This document shows positions 6,839 to 14,983 of a stretch of 18,462 nt of DNA, in pieces. Position 1 is the stretch's first letter, and each line of letters begins with the position of its first letter. The position numbers and the translations under genes are program-made. Source of the stretch: Fidelibacterota bacterium TCS55 (GTDB taxonomy: Bacteria > Fidelibacterota > Marinisomatia > Marinisomatales > TCS55); assembly GCA_905182385.1 (NCBI GenBank), contig CAJJBS010000052.1:1-18462 (forward strand). The letters are read 5' to 3'. The notes below the pieces were generated by a model. The model saw only the letters and a program-made list of their open reading frames with translations, had not been told where the DNA came from and made no database searches.

Positions 6839-7860
6839 TGTTGAAAAAACAAAATATCGATTGGGACAGTCTTGGATTTGGTGTTTACCCTACTCGAAGT
6901 ATGTGGACAAGTTCTTCAAATAGTAATGGAGATTGGAAGAATGGTAAATTAATTCCTTATGGTAATATTGAAATTTCTCCAGCATCTGGTGTCTTAAATT
7001 ATGGTCAGGGAATATTTGAAGGTATGAAAGCTCATCATTCTGCCAAAGATAGAGGAGTGTTATTTCGTCCTGATATGAACGCAAAGAGAATTTCTAGATC
7101 TTGTAAAAGACTTTGTATGCCAGAGATTCCAGAAGATTATTTTATGAATGCAATATTAGAAGTTGCGCGTGATAATATTGACTTTATACCTCCATATAGT
7201 AAGGGTGGTCTATATATTCGACCAGTGGTTTGGGGAACAGCCCCAACATTAGGTGTTGCACCAGCTAGTGAGTACACTTTTATGATTTACACAGCGCCTG
7301 TAGGTCCATATTTTAAAGATGGAATTAAGCCTCTTAATTTAATTGCATCTCAATCATACCATCGTGCTGCACCAAAAGGCATTGGAAATGCTAAAGCTAT
7401 TGGTAATTATTCTTCAACACTATTACCTGTAAAAGAAGCAAAAGCTGCTGGATTTGATGAAGTCCTTTATCTAAAAGCTGATAATGAAAAATTAGTTGAA
7501 GAAGTTGGGTCAGCCAATATTTTTATGCTAAGAGGAGAGCAACTAGTAACACCAAGACTTACGGGTTCAATTTTAGATGGTGTAACTAGAGATTCTGTCT
7601 TGAAACTAGCTCAAGACAAATTAGGATTAGAAATAAAAGAAGAAGATTTACTCTTAGAAGACTTATTCAAGTCAGATGAAGTCTTTTGTACTGGAACTGC
7701 AGTTGTTATAACACCGGTTGGTTGTATTACGTACAATAATAAACCATATAAAATCAAAGATGGAAAAATGGGTCCAGTAGCCAGCGAAATAAGAAGGCTC
7801 TTAGTAAGTATTCAATTAGAAGAAGAAGAAGATACTTTTGGCTGGATACATTCCATTTAA
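6838..7860 (+). CDS. ilvE: Branched-chain amino acid aminotransferase (fold-type IV PLP enzyme, long form)
   Basis: The 340-residue protein is of the longer BCAT group (about 340-365 residues, as in eukaryotes and some bacteria). It shows GQGIFEGMKAH (54-66) near the N-terminus, then GGLYIRPVVWGT, then Lys186 in NAKAIGNYSS as the PLP Schiff-base lysine. EEVGSANIFM follows as the cofactor-binding glutamate loop, and TGSILDGVTRDS as the phosphate-binding segment. It transfers the amino group between leucine, isoleucine or valine and 2-oxoglutarate, in biosynthesis or the first step of degradation. It follows the acyl-CoA dehydrogenase with a 1-nt overlap. That pairing hints at branched-chain amino-acid catabolism, but a biosynthetic role is equally possible because no keto-acid dehydrogenase or ilv gene is in view. 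Confidence 0.94.
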   Translation: MLKKQNIDWDSLGFGVYPTRSMWTSSSNSNGDWKNGKLIPYGNIEISPASGVLNYGQGIFEGMKAHHSAKDRGVLFRPDMNAKRISRSCKRLCMPEIPEDYFMNAILEVARDNIDFIPPYSKGGLYIRPVVWGTAPTLGVAPASEYTFMIYTAPVGPYFKDGIKPLNLIASQSYHRAAPKGIGNAKAIGNYSSTLLPVKEAKAAGFDEVLYLKADNEKLVEEVGSANIFMLRGEQLVTPRLTGSILDGVTRDSVLKLAQDKLGLEIKEEDLLLEDLFKSDEVFCTGTAVVITPVGCITYNNKPYKIKDGKMGPVASEIRRLLVSIQLEEEEDTFGWIHSI

Positions 7861-7877
7861 TTTCAGAATAATAATTT

Positions 7878-8315
7878 ATGATTAAAAATACACACCCAAG
7901 AAGAATTGCACGTGAAGCAGTTCTTCAAGCACTATATGCTTCAGCAATGACTGGAGAAGACAGTGAGAAAATATTAAAAGATGTTTTTAAGCGTAGATCT
8001 TATGAACCAGATTTAATAAAGTATATTACTGATTTATTTGAATCAGCTATGGATAATAAAGAATGGTGCGAGGATCAAATTAAAAGTAGACTTAATAACT
8101 GGGAATTTGATCGAGTAGCACTTTTAGATCGATTGCTACTTATTGTGGCTATTAGTGAAATTTATTTTATCGAAGATGTTCCTCCAAAAGTATCCATTAG
8201 TGAAGCAATTGAAATAGCAAAAATATATTGCAATGAAGATAGCTCTAGCTTTGTTAATGGTGTATTAGACAATGTTTATAAAACAATGCCAAGTGGAACT
8301 AAGGAAAAAAATTAA
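7878..8315 (+). CDS. nusB: Transcription antitermination factor NusB
   Basis: The 145 residues match NusB in length and layout. HPRRIAREAVLQALYA is the arginine-rich RNA-binding N-terminus. The central helix has WEFDRVALLDRLLLIVAISEI, followed by PPKVSISEAIEIAKIY, then the C-terminal FVNGVLDNVY signature. NusB with NusE (S10) binds boxA RNA and supports rRNA antitermination; it is cytoplasmic. It begins 17 nt after the aminotransferase without a ribosome site and its stop shares one base with the secA start (TAATG), so secA translation is coupled to it. NusB beside secA is not a universal pair; here both appear to ride in a longer operon. Confidence 0.95.
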   Translation: MIKNTHPRRIAREAVLQALYASAMTGEDSEKILKDVFKRRSYEPDLIKYITDLFESAMDNKEWCEDQIKSRLNNWEFDRVALLDRLLLIVAISEIYFIEDVPPKVSISEAIEIAKIYCNEDSSSFVNGVLDNVYKTMPSGTKEKN

Positions 8316-11300
8316 TGATTCAAAGTTTAGTTAAAAAAGTTTTTGGGTCTCGATCAGATAGAGAAGTAAAACAACTTTATCCATTAGTTAATGAAATAAA
8401 TAAGTTTGCAGATAAGTTATTAGATAAGTCTGACGAAGAACTAAAGGCACGTTCAATAGAATTAAGAACTGAAATTATTTCAGCTGTTGAAGAAGCTAAG
8501 CAAACAGCGAAGAAAGAGATTGATGATAAAGATGAAGCTAAAAAATCTATTTTATTAGCAGAGCACAGCAAATTAGAAGAGTTTTTGCCAGAAGCTTTTG
8601 CCATGGTTAAAGAAACATGCCGAAGAATGTTTGGCTCTAGTTGGAAAGTTGTAGGTCGTGAACTAAAGTGGGAAATGATTCCATATGATGTTCAGCTTAT
8701 TGGTGGAATAATCTTACATCGTGGAAATGTAGCAGAGATGAAAACAGGTGAAGGAAAAACTCTTGTAGCTGCTTTTCCTATATATTTAAATGCACTAACT
8801 GGAAGAGGAGTTCACTTAATTACAGTTAATGATTACCTTGCACAACGTGATGCGGAATGGATGGGAGAAGTTTATAGAAGGTTAGGTCTTAGTGTTGGAT
8901 TTATTTTAAATAATATGACACCTGAGCAACGTCGTCAAAATTATAATTGTGACATTACCTATGGAACAAATAATGAATTTGGCTTTGATTATCTTCGTGA
9001 TAATATGGCATTGCAAAAAGAAGATTTAGTTCAGCGAGATCATTCTTATGCTATTGTAGATGAAGTAGATTCTGTTTTAATAGACGAGGCGAGAACACCC
9101 TTGATTATCTCAGGTGCGGTCGATGCTCCAGTTGATTCATCTTTCAAAGATCTGCGCCCGCTAATTCAAAATTTAGTTCGAGAGCAAAAGGCATTAGTCG
9201 CGCAGATTGTAGTTGAAGCAGAGACCCTTCTAAAAGAAGGTAAAAATAAAGAAGCTGGTTACAAGTATCTTCAAGCACTTAGAGGAATGCCTAAGCACCC
9301 AAAAGTTATGAAAGCTTTTCAAGAAGCGGGAGCTAAGAAACTTGCCTATCAAATTGAATCAGAGTTTATGAGAGATAAAAAACTTCATGAAGTTGATGAA
9401 GATTTATTTTTTAGTATAGATGAGAAAACTCATGTTATTGATATTACTGACATGGGTAGAAATAATTTAGCTCCAGATGATCCAGACTTATTTGTTATAC
9501 CTGATTTAGGCGAATTACTTCATGATATAGATAAGAATGAAAGCTTCTCTGAAATTGAAAAAGATAAAGAGAAAGAAGCTGCGCATCAAACTCATGCTGA
9601 TCGTTCGGGTCAAATTCATAATATGACCCAATTGCTAAGAGCATATACACTCTATGAGAAAGATGTTGAATATGTAGTTCAAGATAGTCGAGTTCAAATT
9701 GTTGATGAATTTACTGGTCGAATTCTTTCAGGAAGACGATATAGCGACGGCCTTCACCAAGCTTTAGAAGCAAAAGAAAATGTTACGGTGGAAAGAGAAA
9801 CTCAAACACTTGCGACAATTACAATTCAAAATTATTTTCGTATGTATGATAAATTAGCTGGTATGACAGGTACAGCCGAAACGGAAGCTGAAGAGTTTGC
9901 ATCAATTTATAATTTAGATGTTTTAGTTATACCTACGCATAGGCCTATAGTGAGAGATGATCGAAATGACCTTATTTATAAAACTACTCGAGAAAAATAT
10001 AATGCTGTTGTTGAAGAAATTATAAGATGTCACCAAACTGGCCAGCCTTCTTTAGTTGGCACAATTTCGGTTGAGGCCTCTGAACTATTATCTCGGATGC
10101 TAAAGAGTAAAAGCGTTCCACATAATGTTCTTAATGCAAAACAACATCAAAGCGAGGCTGAAATTGTTGCAAGGGCAGGACAACATGGTGCCGTAACTAT
10201 TGCTACTAATATGGCTGGAAGAGGTACAGATATTAAATTAGGTGAAGGAATGAAAGAGTTAGGTGGGCTTCATATTATTGGAACTGAAAGGCATGAGTCA
10301 AGACGAATAGATCTACAATTAAGAGGTAGGTCCGGAAGACAAGGTGATTCCGGCTCTAGTGTTTTTTATCTTTCTTTAGAAGATGATCTTATGAGGTTGT
10401 TTAATAGTGAGCGCATTGCATCTATAATGGATAGACTTGGTGCAGAAGAAGGAGAAGTGATCACAGCTAGAATGGTAACTCGAGCCATAGAGAATGCACA
10501 AAAAAAAGTAGAGCAAAGAAACTTTGGTATTCGTAAACATTTGCTAGAGTATGACGATGTTATGAACCAGCAACGTCAAGTGGTCTATGATATTCGCAAA
10601 CAAGCTTTAAATGATGAAGATATCACGGAAGCAATTGAAGATATGGTAGATGATTATGTGGATGACGAACTTACAAGTATGGAAGATACTGCTCCTGAAA
10701 ATTGGGAATGGGAATCTTTAAGACAAAATCTATCATCTCATATGTTAGTAGATGTGAATCCTGAAATAGTACAAGGAAGTATTAACAATAAAGAGCTTAC
10801 GTTGGAAAATATTCGTGAATATATTTTAATTCAGGCAAAAGAAGTTTATAAAACACGTGAATCATTACTGCCTCAAGATGTTATGCGTGGTTTTGAAAAA
10901 TTTGTCGTACTGAGAACAATTGATGAAAAATGGAAAGATCATTTATATGCCATGGATCAATTAAGAGAAGGAATAAACCTTCGTGCTTATGGACAGAAAA
11001 ACCCTTTGCTAGAATATAAGTCTGAAGGCTTTCAAATGTTTCAAGAGATGATGGCTAATACATCCGAAGCTACAATTCAAAGATTGTATAGAACACAAAT
11101 TCAAGGAATGGATTCAGCTCCAGAATTACCATCAAATAAACCACGTAATGTCCAGGCTCTTCATGATGAATCAACTGGAATGGGTTTTTCAGGACCATCT
11201 ATGCAACAGCAAGCAGCTACCTCTTCTGGTCTTCCTAAGCAACCTATAAATATTGACGATAAAATAGGTAGAAATGATAAAATACGCTTAGTTAGTCCAA

Positions 11301-11371
11301 GCGGCAGTCAAATCGAAGTAAAGTATAAAAAATTAGAACAATATTTAAACCAAGGATATACAAAGGTATAG
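8315..11371 (+). CDS. secA: Preprotein translocase ATPase SecA, long FCB-type without a zinc-binding tail
   Basis: SecA is the cytoplasmic motor that pushes preproteins through SecYEG. This one has 1018 residues, about 115 more than E. coli SecA. Walker A is MKTGEGKT at 142-149, the DEAD-type Walker B is DEVDS at 249-253, and the second ATPase half shows TNMAGRGTDIKL and QLRGRSGRQGD. The extra length lies mainly in the region after residue 270 (up to about 450), a charged helical insertion in the preprotein cross-linking part that I know from Bacteroidota and Chlorobi. The C-terminus has no CxCxSG...CH zinc motif. Instead it ends in KIGRNDKIRLVSPSG and KYKKLEQYLNQGY, so the usual SecB/lipid-binding tail is replaced. 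Translation is coupled to nusB (TAATG), and the next gene starts 2 nt after the stop. Confidence 0.97.
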   Translation: MIQSLVKKVFGSRSDREVKQLYPLVNEINKFADKLLDKSDEELKARSIELRTEIISAVEEAKQTAKKEIDDKDEAKKSILLAEHSKLEEFLPEAFAMVKETCRRMFGSSWKVVGRELKWEMIPYDVQLIGGIILHRGNVAEMKTGEGKTLVAAFPIYLNALTGRGVHLITVNDYLAQRDAEWMGEVYRRLGLSVGFILNNMTPEQRRQNYNCDITYGTNNEFGFDYLRDNMALQKEDLVQRDHSYAIVDEVDSVLIDEARTPLIISGAVDAPVDSSFKDLRPLIQNLVREQKALVAQIVVEAETLLKEGKNKEAGYKYLQALRGMPKHPKVMKAFQEAGAKKLAYQIESEFMRDKKLHEVDEDLFFSIDEKTHVIDITDMGRNNLAPDDPDLFVIPDLGELLHDIDKNESFSEIEKDKEKEAAHQTHADRSGQIHNMTQLLRAYTLYEKDVEYVVQDSRVQIVDEFTGRILSGRRYSDGLHQALEAKENVTVERETQTLATITIQNYFRMYDKLAGMTGTAETEAEEFASIYNLDVLVIPTHRPIVRDDRNDLIYKTTREKYNAVVEEIIRCHQTGQPSLVGTISVEASELLSRMLKSKSVPHNVLNAKQHQSEAEIVARAGQHGAVTIATNMAGRGTDIKLGEGMKELGGLHIIGTERHESRRIDLQLRGRSGRQGDSGSSVFYLSLEDDLMRLFNSERIASIMDRLGAEEGEVITARMVTRAIENAQKKVEQRNFGIRKHLLEYDDVMNQQRQVVYDIRKQALNDEDITEAIEDMVDDYVDDELTSMEDTAPENWEWESLRQNLSSHMLVDVNPEIVQGSINNKELTLENIREYILIQAKEVYKTRESLLPQDVMRGFEKFVVLRTIDEKWKDHLYAMDQLREGINLRAYGQKNPLLEYKSEGFQMFQEMMANTSEATIQRLYRTQIQGMDSAPELPSNKPRNVQALHDESTGMGFSGPSMQQQAATSSGLPKQPINIDDKIGRNDKIRLVSPSGSQIEVKYKKLEQYLNQGYTKV

Positions 11372-11373
11372 TT

Positions 11374-12546
11374 ATGAGTAATAATAAAAAATGGGGATTT
11401 TCAACAAAATCTATTCATGTGGGAAATGAGCCAGATAAAGAGCTTGGCTCAGTATCACCACCTATCCATTTAACATCTACATTTAAGCAGGATGGTGTTG
11501 GTAAAAATAGAGGGCATGATTATTCAAGAGTCTCTAACCCCACTCGAGCTCGTCTTGAAGAAAACCTAGCAGCGCTAGATGGTGCTAAACACGCAATATG
11601 CTTTAGTACAGGTATGGCTGCAACAACAGCGCTATTTCAATTGTTTGATGCTGGTGATCATATTTTAATTTCTAGAAATACTTATGGTGGAACATTTCGT
11701 ATGTCAATGAATGTTTTGAAGCGCCAGGGTATTGAATTTGAATGGATTGATTCAAGACAACCTGAAAATATTGAAAAACATATAAAACCTAATACGAAGT
11801 TAGTTCATGTTGAAACACCCACAAACCCGCTTTTGGAGCTTTGTGATTTACAAGCAACATCCTCAATTTGTAAAAAAGCAGGAGTTTTACTAAGTGTGGA
11901 TAATACATTTATGAGTCCTTACGGCCAAAGACCTTTAGAATATGGCGTAGATATTGTGATGCAAAGTTCTACAAAATCTTTATCGGGTCACTCAGATATC
12001 TTAGGTGGTGTTTTAACTACTAATAATGATGACTTAGGTGAGCGAATTCGATTTATGCTAAAGGCAACAGGGGGAGTGCCAAGTCCATTTGACAATTGGA
12101 TTTTATTAAGATCAGTGAAAACTTTATCTCTTAGGTATCAGAAATCTTCTGAAAATGCGTTTAAACTTGCACAATGGTTATCTAGTGAATATGATTTAAA
12201 AAGAGTGATTTACCCCGGGTTAGATAGTCACCCTCAATTTGAAATTGCAAAAAAACAACAGTTCTCCCCTAATGGTAAAAATATTTTTGGAAATATGATT
12301 TCTATTGATGTTGGGAGAATTGATTTACGTGATAAATTTTTAGAAAAACTTAAAGTTATAACATTAGCAGAAAGCCTAGGAGGAGTTGAAAGTCTTTGCT
12401 GTGTCCCTTATGATATGACACATGCTGCAGTGCCCGTTGAGAATAAATTAAAAATGGGTATTACTGAAACTTTAATTCGTTTGTCAATTGGAATTGAAGA
12501 TTTCGAAGATCTTAGAGAAGATCTGCAAAATGCATTAGCAAAATAA
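11374..12546 (+). CDS. Trans-sulfuration PLP enzyme (cystathionine gamma-synthase / gamma-lyase / beta-lyase family)
   Basis: The 390-residue enzyme is a complete Cys/Met-metabolism PLP protein. DYSRVSNPTR (Tyr50) supplies the neighbouring-subunit phosphate contact, CFSTGMAA is the PLP ring loop, and Asp176 in VDNTF binds the pyridine nitrogen. Lys201 in SSTKSLSGHSD is the Schiff-base lysine, and LIRLSIGIED is the C-terminal substrate carboxylate site. Members make or cleave cystathionine, or degrade methionine or homocysteine. Deciding between gamma-synthase, gamma-lyase and beta-lyase needs a tree, so no symbol is given. The gene follows secA after 2 nt and is last in the block; a 72-nt gap to the tRNA follows. 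Confidence 0.9.
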   Translation: MSNNKKWGFSTKSIHVGNEPDKELGSVSPPIHLTSTFKQDGVGKNRGHDYSRVSNPTRARLEENLAALDGAKHAICFSTGMAATTALFQLFDAGDHILISRNTYGGTFRMSMNVLKRQGIEFEWIDSRQPENIEKHIKPNTKLVHVETPTNPLLELCDLQATSSICKKAGVLLSVDNTFMSPYGQRPLEYGVDIVMQSSTKSLSGHSDILGGVLTTNNDDLGERIRFMLKATGGVPSPFDNWILLRSVKTLSLRYQKSSENAFKLAQWLSSEYDLKRVIYPGLDSHPQFEIAKKQQFSPNGKNIFGNMISIDVGRIDLRDKFLEKLKVITLAESLGGVESLCCVPYDMTHAAVPVENKLKMGITETLIRLSIGIEDFEDLREDLQNALAK

Positions 12547-12618
12547 CAAACTTTATATCTTTTAATAATCTTAAACAAAATTGTAATTTTATAAGCTATT
12601 ATTACTTAAAAAATCTTT

Positions 12619-12700
12619 GCCGCGGTGGTGGAATTGGTAGACACGCTGGTCTTAGGAACCAGTGCCGAAAGGCGTGAAGGTTCGAGTCCTTTCCGCGGCA
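12619..12700 (+). tRNA. tRNA-Leu (anticodon UAG), class II, CCA not encoded
   Basis: The acceptor stem pairs GCCGCGG (12619-12625) with CCGCGGC (12693-12699), with A at 12700 as the discriminator. The following bases are CAA, so CCA must be added after transcription. The anticodon stem CTGGT/ACCAG encloses the loop CTTAGGA with TAG at 12653-12655, reading CUN leucine codons. A long variable arm (GCC GAAA GGC) marks the class II Leu type, and TTCGAGT is the T loop. It sits alone between the metabolic block and the respiratory block, 18 nt before the HEAT gene. Confidence 0.97.
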
Positions 12701-12718
12701 CAATAATTATTGAAATAA

Positions 12719-13591
12719 ATGAATATTGAAAATAAAATAGATCAAATCCCTAAAAAAGAATCTGCTTTAAAGGTTATTGTTCACAGTTTTTTCGTTGTGC
12801 CTTTTATAATCGCTATTTTTGCTGTTTTAATATTTCTTGTAACACGAATAATGACTGCGGAACCAAATACAGCTCAGGACTATCTAGAGGATGTAAAAAT
12901 TGGTGGTGCAACTAAAAGATGGCAAGGAGCATTTGAATTATCCAAAATATTATCTAATCCAAAAATGGTTCCAAAGGATGATCGTTTTGTAACTGAAATG
13001 ATTAACACTTTTGAATATGCTATTAATGATAGAGATATTCGGATTAGGCAGTTCTTAGCTATTGCGATGGGTGCAACAGGTGATAAAAGATATGTTGAAA
13101 CAATAATCAAAGCATTAGACCAAAATGATAGTGAAATTATTATGGCTTGTGCTTTTGCATTAGGCAACTTAAAGGATACTAGAGCTGTTGAATATTTATT
13201 AGACTTACTTGAGAGTGGAGATTCTCTGGTGAGACTGCAATCAGTAATAGCCCTTGGGAAGATTGATGACTCTCGTTCTATAATGGCTTTAGAAAAAATG
13301 TTAGCTGATATTGAACCAAATGTTCGTTGGGATGCTGCCGTCGCTCTTGCAAAACAAAAAAATTCAAGTGGAAGAAGAATAATATTAGACCTCTTAGATA
13401 GAAAGTATTTAAATTCTTTTTCTAATATTGATAAAGTAGAGCAGGTTCAAGCCATGATGGTAGCAATTAACGTTGCACCATTGATTAAAGACTCTGATCT
13501 AAAAGCATCATTATTAGATTTGAGAAAGAGTGATTCTAATTTGAAAATTCGAGAAGCTGCTCGTAGAGCATTACTAAACTTTGAAGAATAG
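12719..13591 (+). CDS. Membrane-anchored HEAT-repeat protein next to the Rieske/cytochrome b genes
   Basis: The 290-residue protein has a polar start, one transmembrane segment at about 19-43 (VIVHSFFVVPFIIAIFAVLI), and then helical repeats. The repeats resemble HEAT/PBS-lyase-type units: RQFLAIAMGATGDKRYVETIIKAL, MACAFALGNLKDTRAVEYLLDLL, LQSVIALGKIDDSRSIMALEKML and RWDAAVALAKQKNSSGRRIILDLL. The anchor with the long soluble part after it suggests that the repeats lie on the periplasmic side, though topology is not certain. HEAT repeats are protein-binding scaffolds. The gene sits 9 nt before the Rieske gene in the same direction, so it is probably an accessory or assembly subunit of the quinol-oxidising complex. 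No catalytic motif is visible. Start is ATG without a ribosome site. Confidence 0.8.
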   Translation: MNIENKIDQIPKKESALKVIVHSFFVVPFIIAIFAVLIFLVTRIMTAEPNTAQDYLEDVKIGGATKRWQGAFELSKILSNPKMVPKDDRFVTEMINTFEYAINDRDIRIRQFLAIAMGATGDKRYVETIIKALDQNDSEIIMACAFALGNLKDTRAVEYLLDLLESGDSLVRLQSVIALGKIDDSRSIMALEKMLADIEPNVRWDAAVALAKQKNSSGRRIILDLLDRKYLNSFSNIDKVEQVQAMMVAINVAPLIKDSDLKASLLDLRKSDSNLKIREAARRALLNFEE

Positions 13592-13599
13592 ATATCTAC

Positions 13600-14172
13600 A
13601 TGCCTAAGGCTAAAGATAAAAAAACAGTAACTATAACTCCGTCAAGTCCGCCACCTGCAGCTTTAAACAAAGCTGAATCAGGCGAGGAAGTATCTCGTCG
13701 ATCTTTTTTTTCATGGTTATCAATCGGATGGGTGGCATTTATTGCTGCTACGGGTGGTTATTTTACCATGATGCTTAGATTCTTTTTTCCTAATGTTCTT
13801 TTCGAACCTGTTCAAACTTTCAGAGCAGGCTTTCCTGATGATTATACTAAAGGACAAGTTGACTTAAGGTGGAAAGAAAAATTTGGTGTATGGATGATTA
13901 GAAATGATGAAGGACTATATGCTTTATCTACAGTTTGTACCCATCTGGGTTGCACACCCAATTGGCAACCAACTGCTAAAAAATTTAAATGTCCTTGTCA
14001 TGGTAGTGGATTTAGAATGACAGGTATTCATTTTGAAGGTCCAGCTCCAAGACCATTGGAACGTTTTAAAATTACATTGGCTGATGATGGTGAAATTATT
14101 GTTGATAAAAACCAAAAATACCAACAAGAAAAAGGGCAGTGGACTGACCCAGAGGCTTTCTTAAAAGTATAA
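13600..14172 (+). CDS. Rieske [2Fe-2S] iron-sulfur subunit of a cytochrome bc-type complex
   Basis: The 190-residue protein has both Rieske boxes: CTHLGC at 113-118 and CPCHGSGF at 131-138, giving the Cys2His2 ligands of the cluster plus the disulfide cysteines. A polar, proline-rich start is followed by SRRSFF (Arg33-Arg34) and a hydrophobic helix to about 60, a twin-arginine type anchor that places the folded cluster domain outside the membrane. GPAPRPLERF after the second box is the conserved proline loop. It takes one electron from quinol at the cytochrome b Qo site and passes it to a c-type haem. It lies 16 nt before the cytochrome b gene and 9 nt after the HEAT gene. Confidence 0.95.
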   Translation: MPKAKDKKTVTITPSSPPPAALNKAESGEEVSRRSFFSWLSIGWVAFIAATGGYFTMMLRFFFPNVLFEPVQTFRAGFPDDYTKGQVDLRWKEKFGVWMIRNDEGLYALSTVCTHLGCTPNWQPTAKKFKCPCHGSGFRMTGIHFEGPAPRPLERFKITLADDGEIIVDKNQKYQQEKGQWTDPEAFLKV

Positions 14173-14188
14173 AGATAATAATTATAAA

Positions 14189-14977
14189 ATGAGTGATAAA
14201 AAAAGTTTATTAGATAAATTTTCTGTAGGTCAAGTTTGGACCTCAATTTTTCGAGGTGGCGGTGTGCCAAAATCAAGACGCCAGCGTATGATGGTAGTTT
14301 TGAATTCAGTTTTTTTACACCTTCATCCTGTTCGTTTACCAAAACATGCTGTTAAGTTAAAGTTCACATGGTGTATGGGAGGACTTTCTTTCTTTATATT
14401 CTTGATATTGACTATTTCTGGAATTTTATTAATGTTCTATTATAGACCTACAATTGAATATGCCTATACTGATATGATTGACCTTTCTGAACAAGTACCT
14501 TTTGGTATTATGCGTGAAATTCATAGATGGGGAGCACATGCAATGGTTATCACTGTTTGGTTGCATATGTTCAGAGTTTTTATGACTGGTTCATATAAAC
14601 CTCCCAGGGAATTTAACTGGGCAATTGGTGTTATTCTCCTTATTCTAACTCTTTTACTAAGTTTTACAGGTTATTTGTTACCTTGGGATCAATTAGCTAT
14701 TTGGGCAATTGCAGTTGGATCTAATATGGCAGGTGCAACTCCTTTATTGGGCGCAGAAGGACCGGGCTCAGCTTTATTAGCAATAGGTGATATTAATTTT
14801 ATTACAAAGGTTAGTGATGCACGTTTTGGATTAATTGGTGGAAGGTTTTTAGGAGAAGCAACTTTACTTCGTTTTTATGTGCTTCATTGTATAGGTCTCC
14901 CATTTATTATTATGATATTTATGGCAGTTCACTTTTGGAGAATTCGTAAAGATGGTGGTATTTCTACTCCAGTATAG
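14189..14977 (+). CDS. petB: Cytochrome b, N-terminal half (cytochrome b6-like), dihaem membrane subunit
   Basis: The 262 residues hold four transmembrane helices with the two haem-ligand pairs: His112/His126 in helix B (HRWGAH...WLHMFRV) and His233/His248 in helix D. The helix D pair has 14 residues between the histidines, as in b6-type proteins; mitochondrial-type cytochrome b has 13. FYYRPT, YKPPREF and TGYLLPWDQ also follow b6. Cys62 in WCMGG aligns with the b6 cysteine (YCLGG) that holds the extra haem c_n covalently. About 50 residues precede helix A, more than in plant b6. The subunit forms the quinol-oxidising and quinone-reducing sites together with the C-terminal half encoded 6 nt downstream. 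Confidence 0.95.
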   Translation: MSDKKSLLDKFSVGQVWTSIFRGGGVPKSRRQRMMVVLNSVFLHLHPVRLPKHAVKLKFTWCMGGLSFFIFLILTISGILLMFYYRPTIEYAYTDMIDLSEQVPFGIMREIHRWGAHAMVITVWLHMFRVFMTGSYKPPREFNWAIGVILLILTLLLSFTGYLLPWDQLAIWAIAVGSNMAGATPLLGAEGPGSALLAIGDINFITKVSDARFGLIGGRFLGEATLLRFYVLHCIGLPFIIMIFMAVHFWRIRKDGGISTPV

Positions 14978-14983
14978 AAACTT

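Noticed and set aside
12571..12602. Promoter elements before the tRNA-Leu (TTAAAC or TTGTAA with TATTAT)
   Set aside because: The spacing of the candidate -35 and -10 boxes is wrong (20 or 10 nt) and the region is simply AT-rich.
14028..14342. 104-codon minus-strand open frame across the Rieske/cytochrome b junction
   Set aside because: It lies opposite two conserved genes, has no recognisable domain and no ribosome site.
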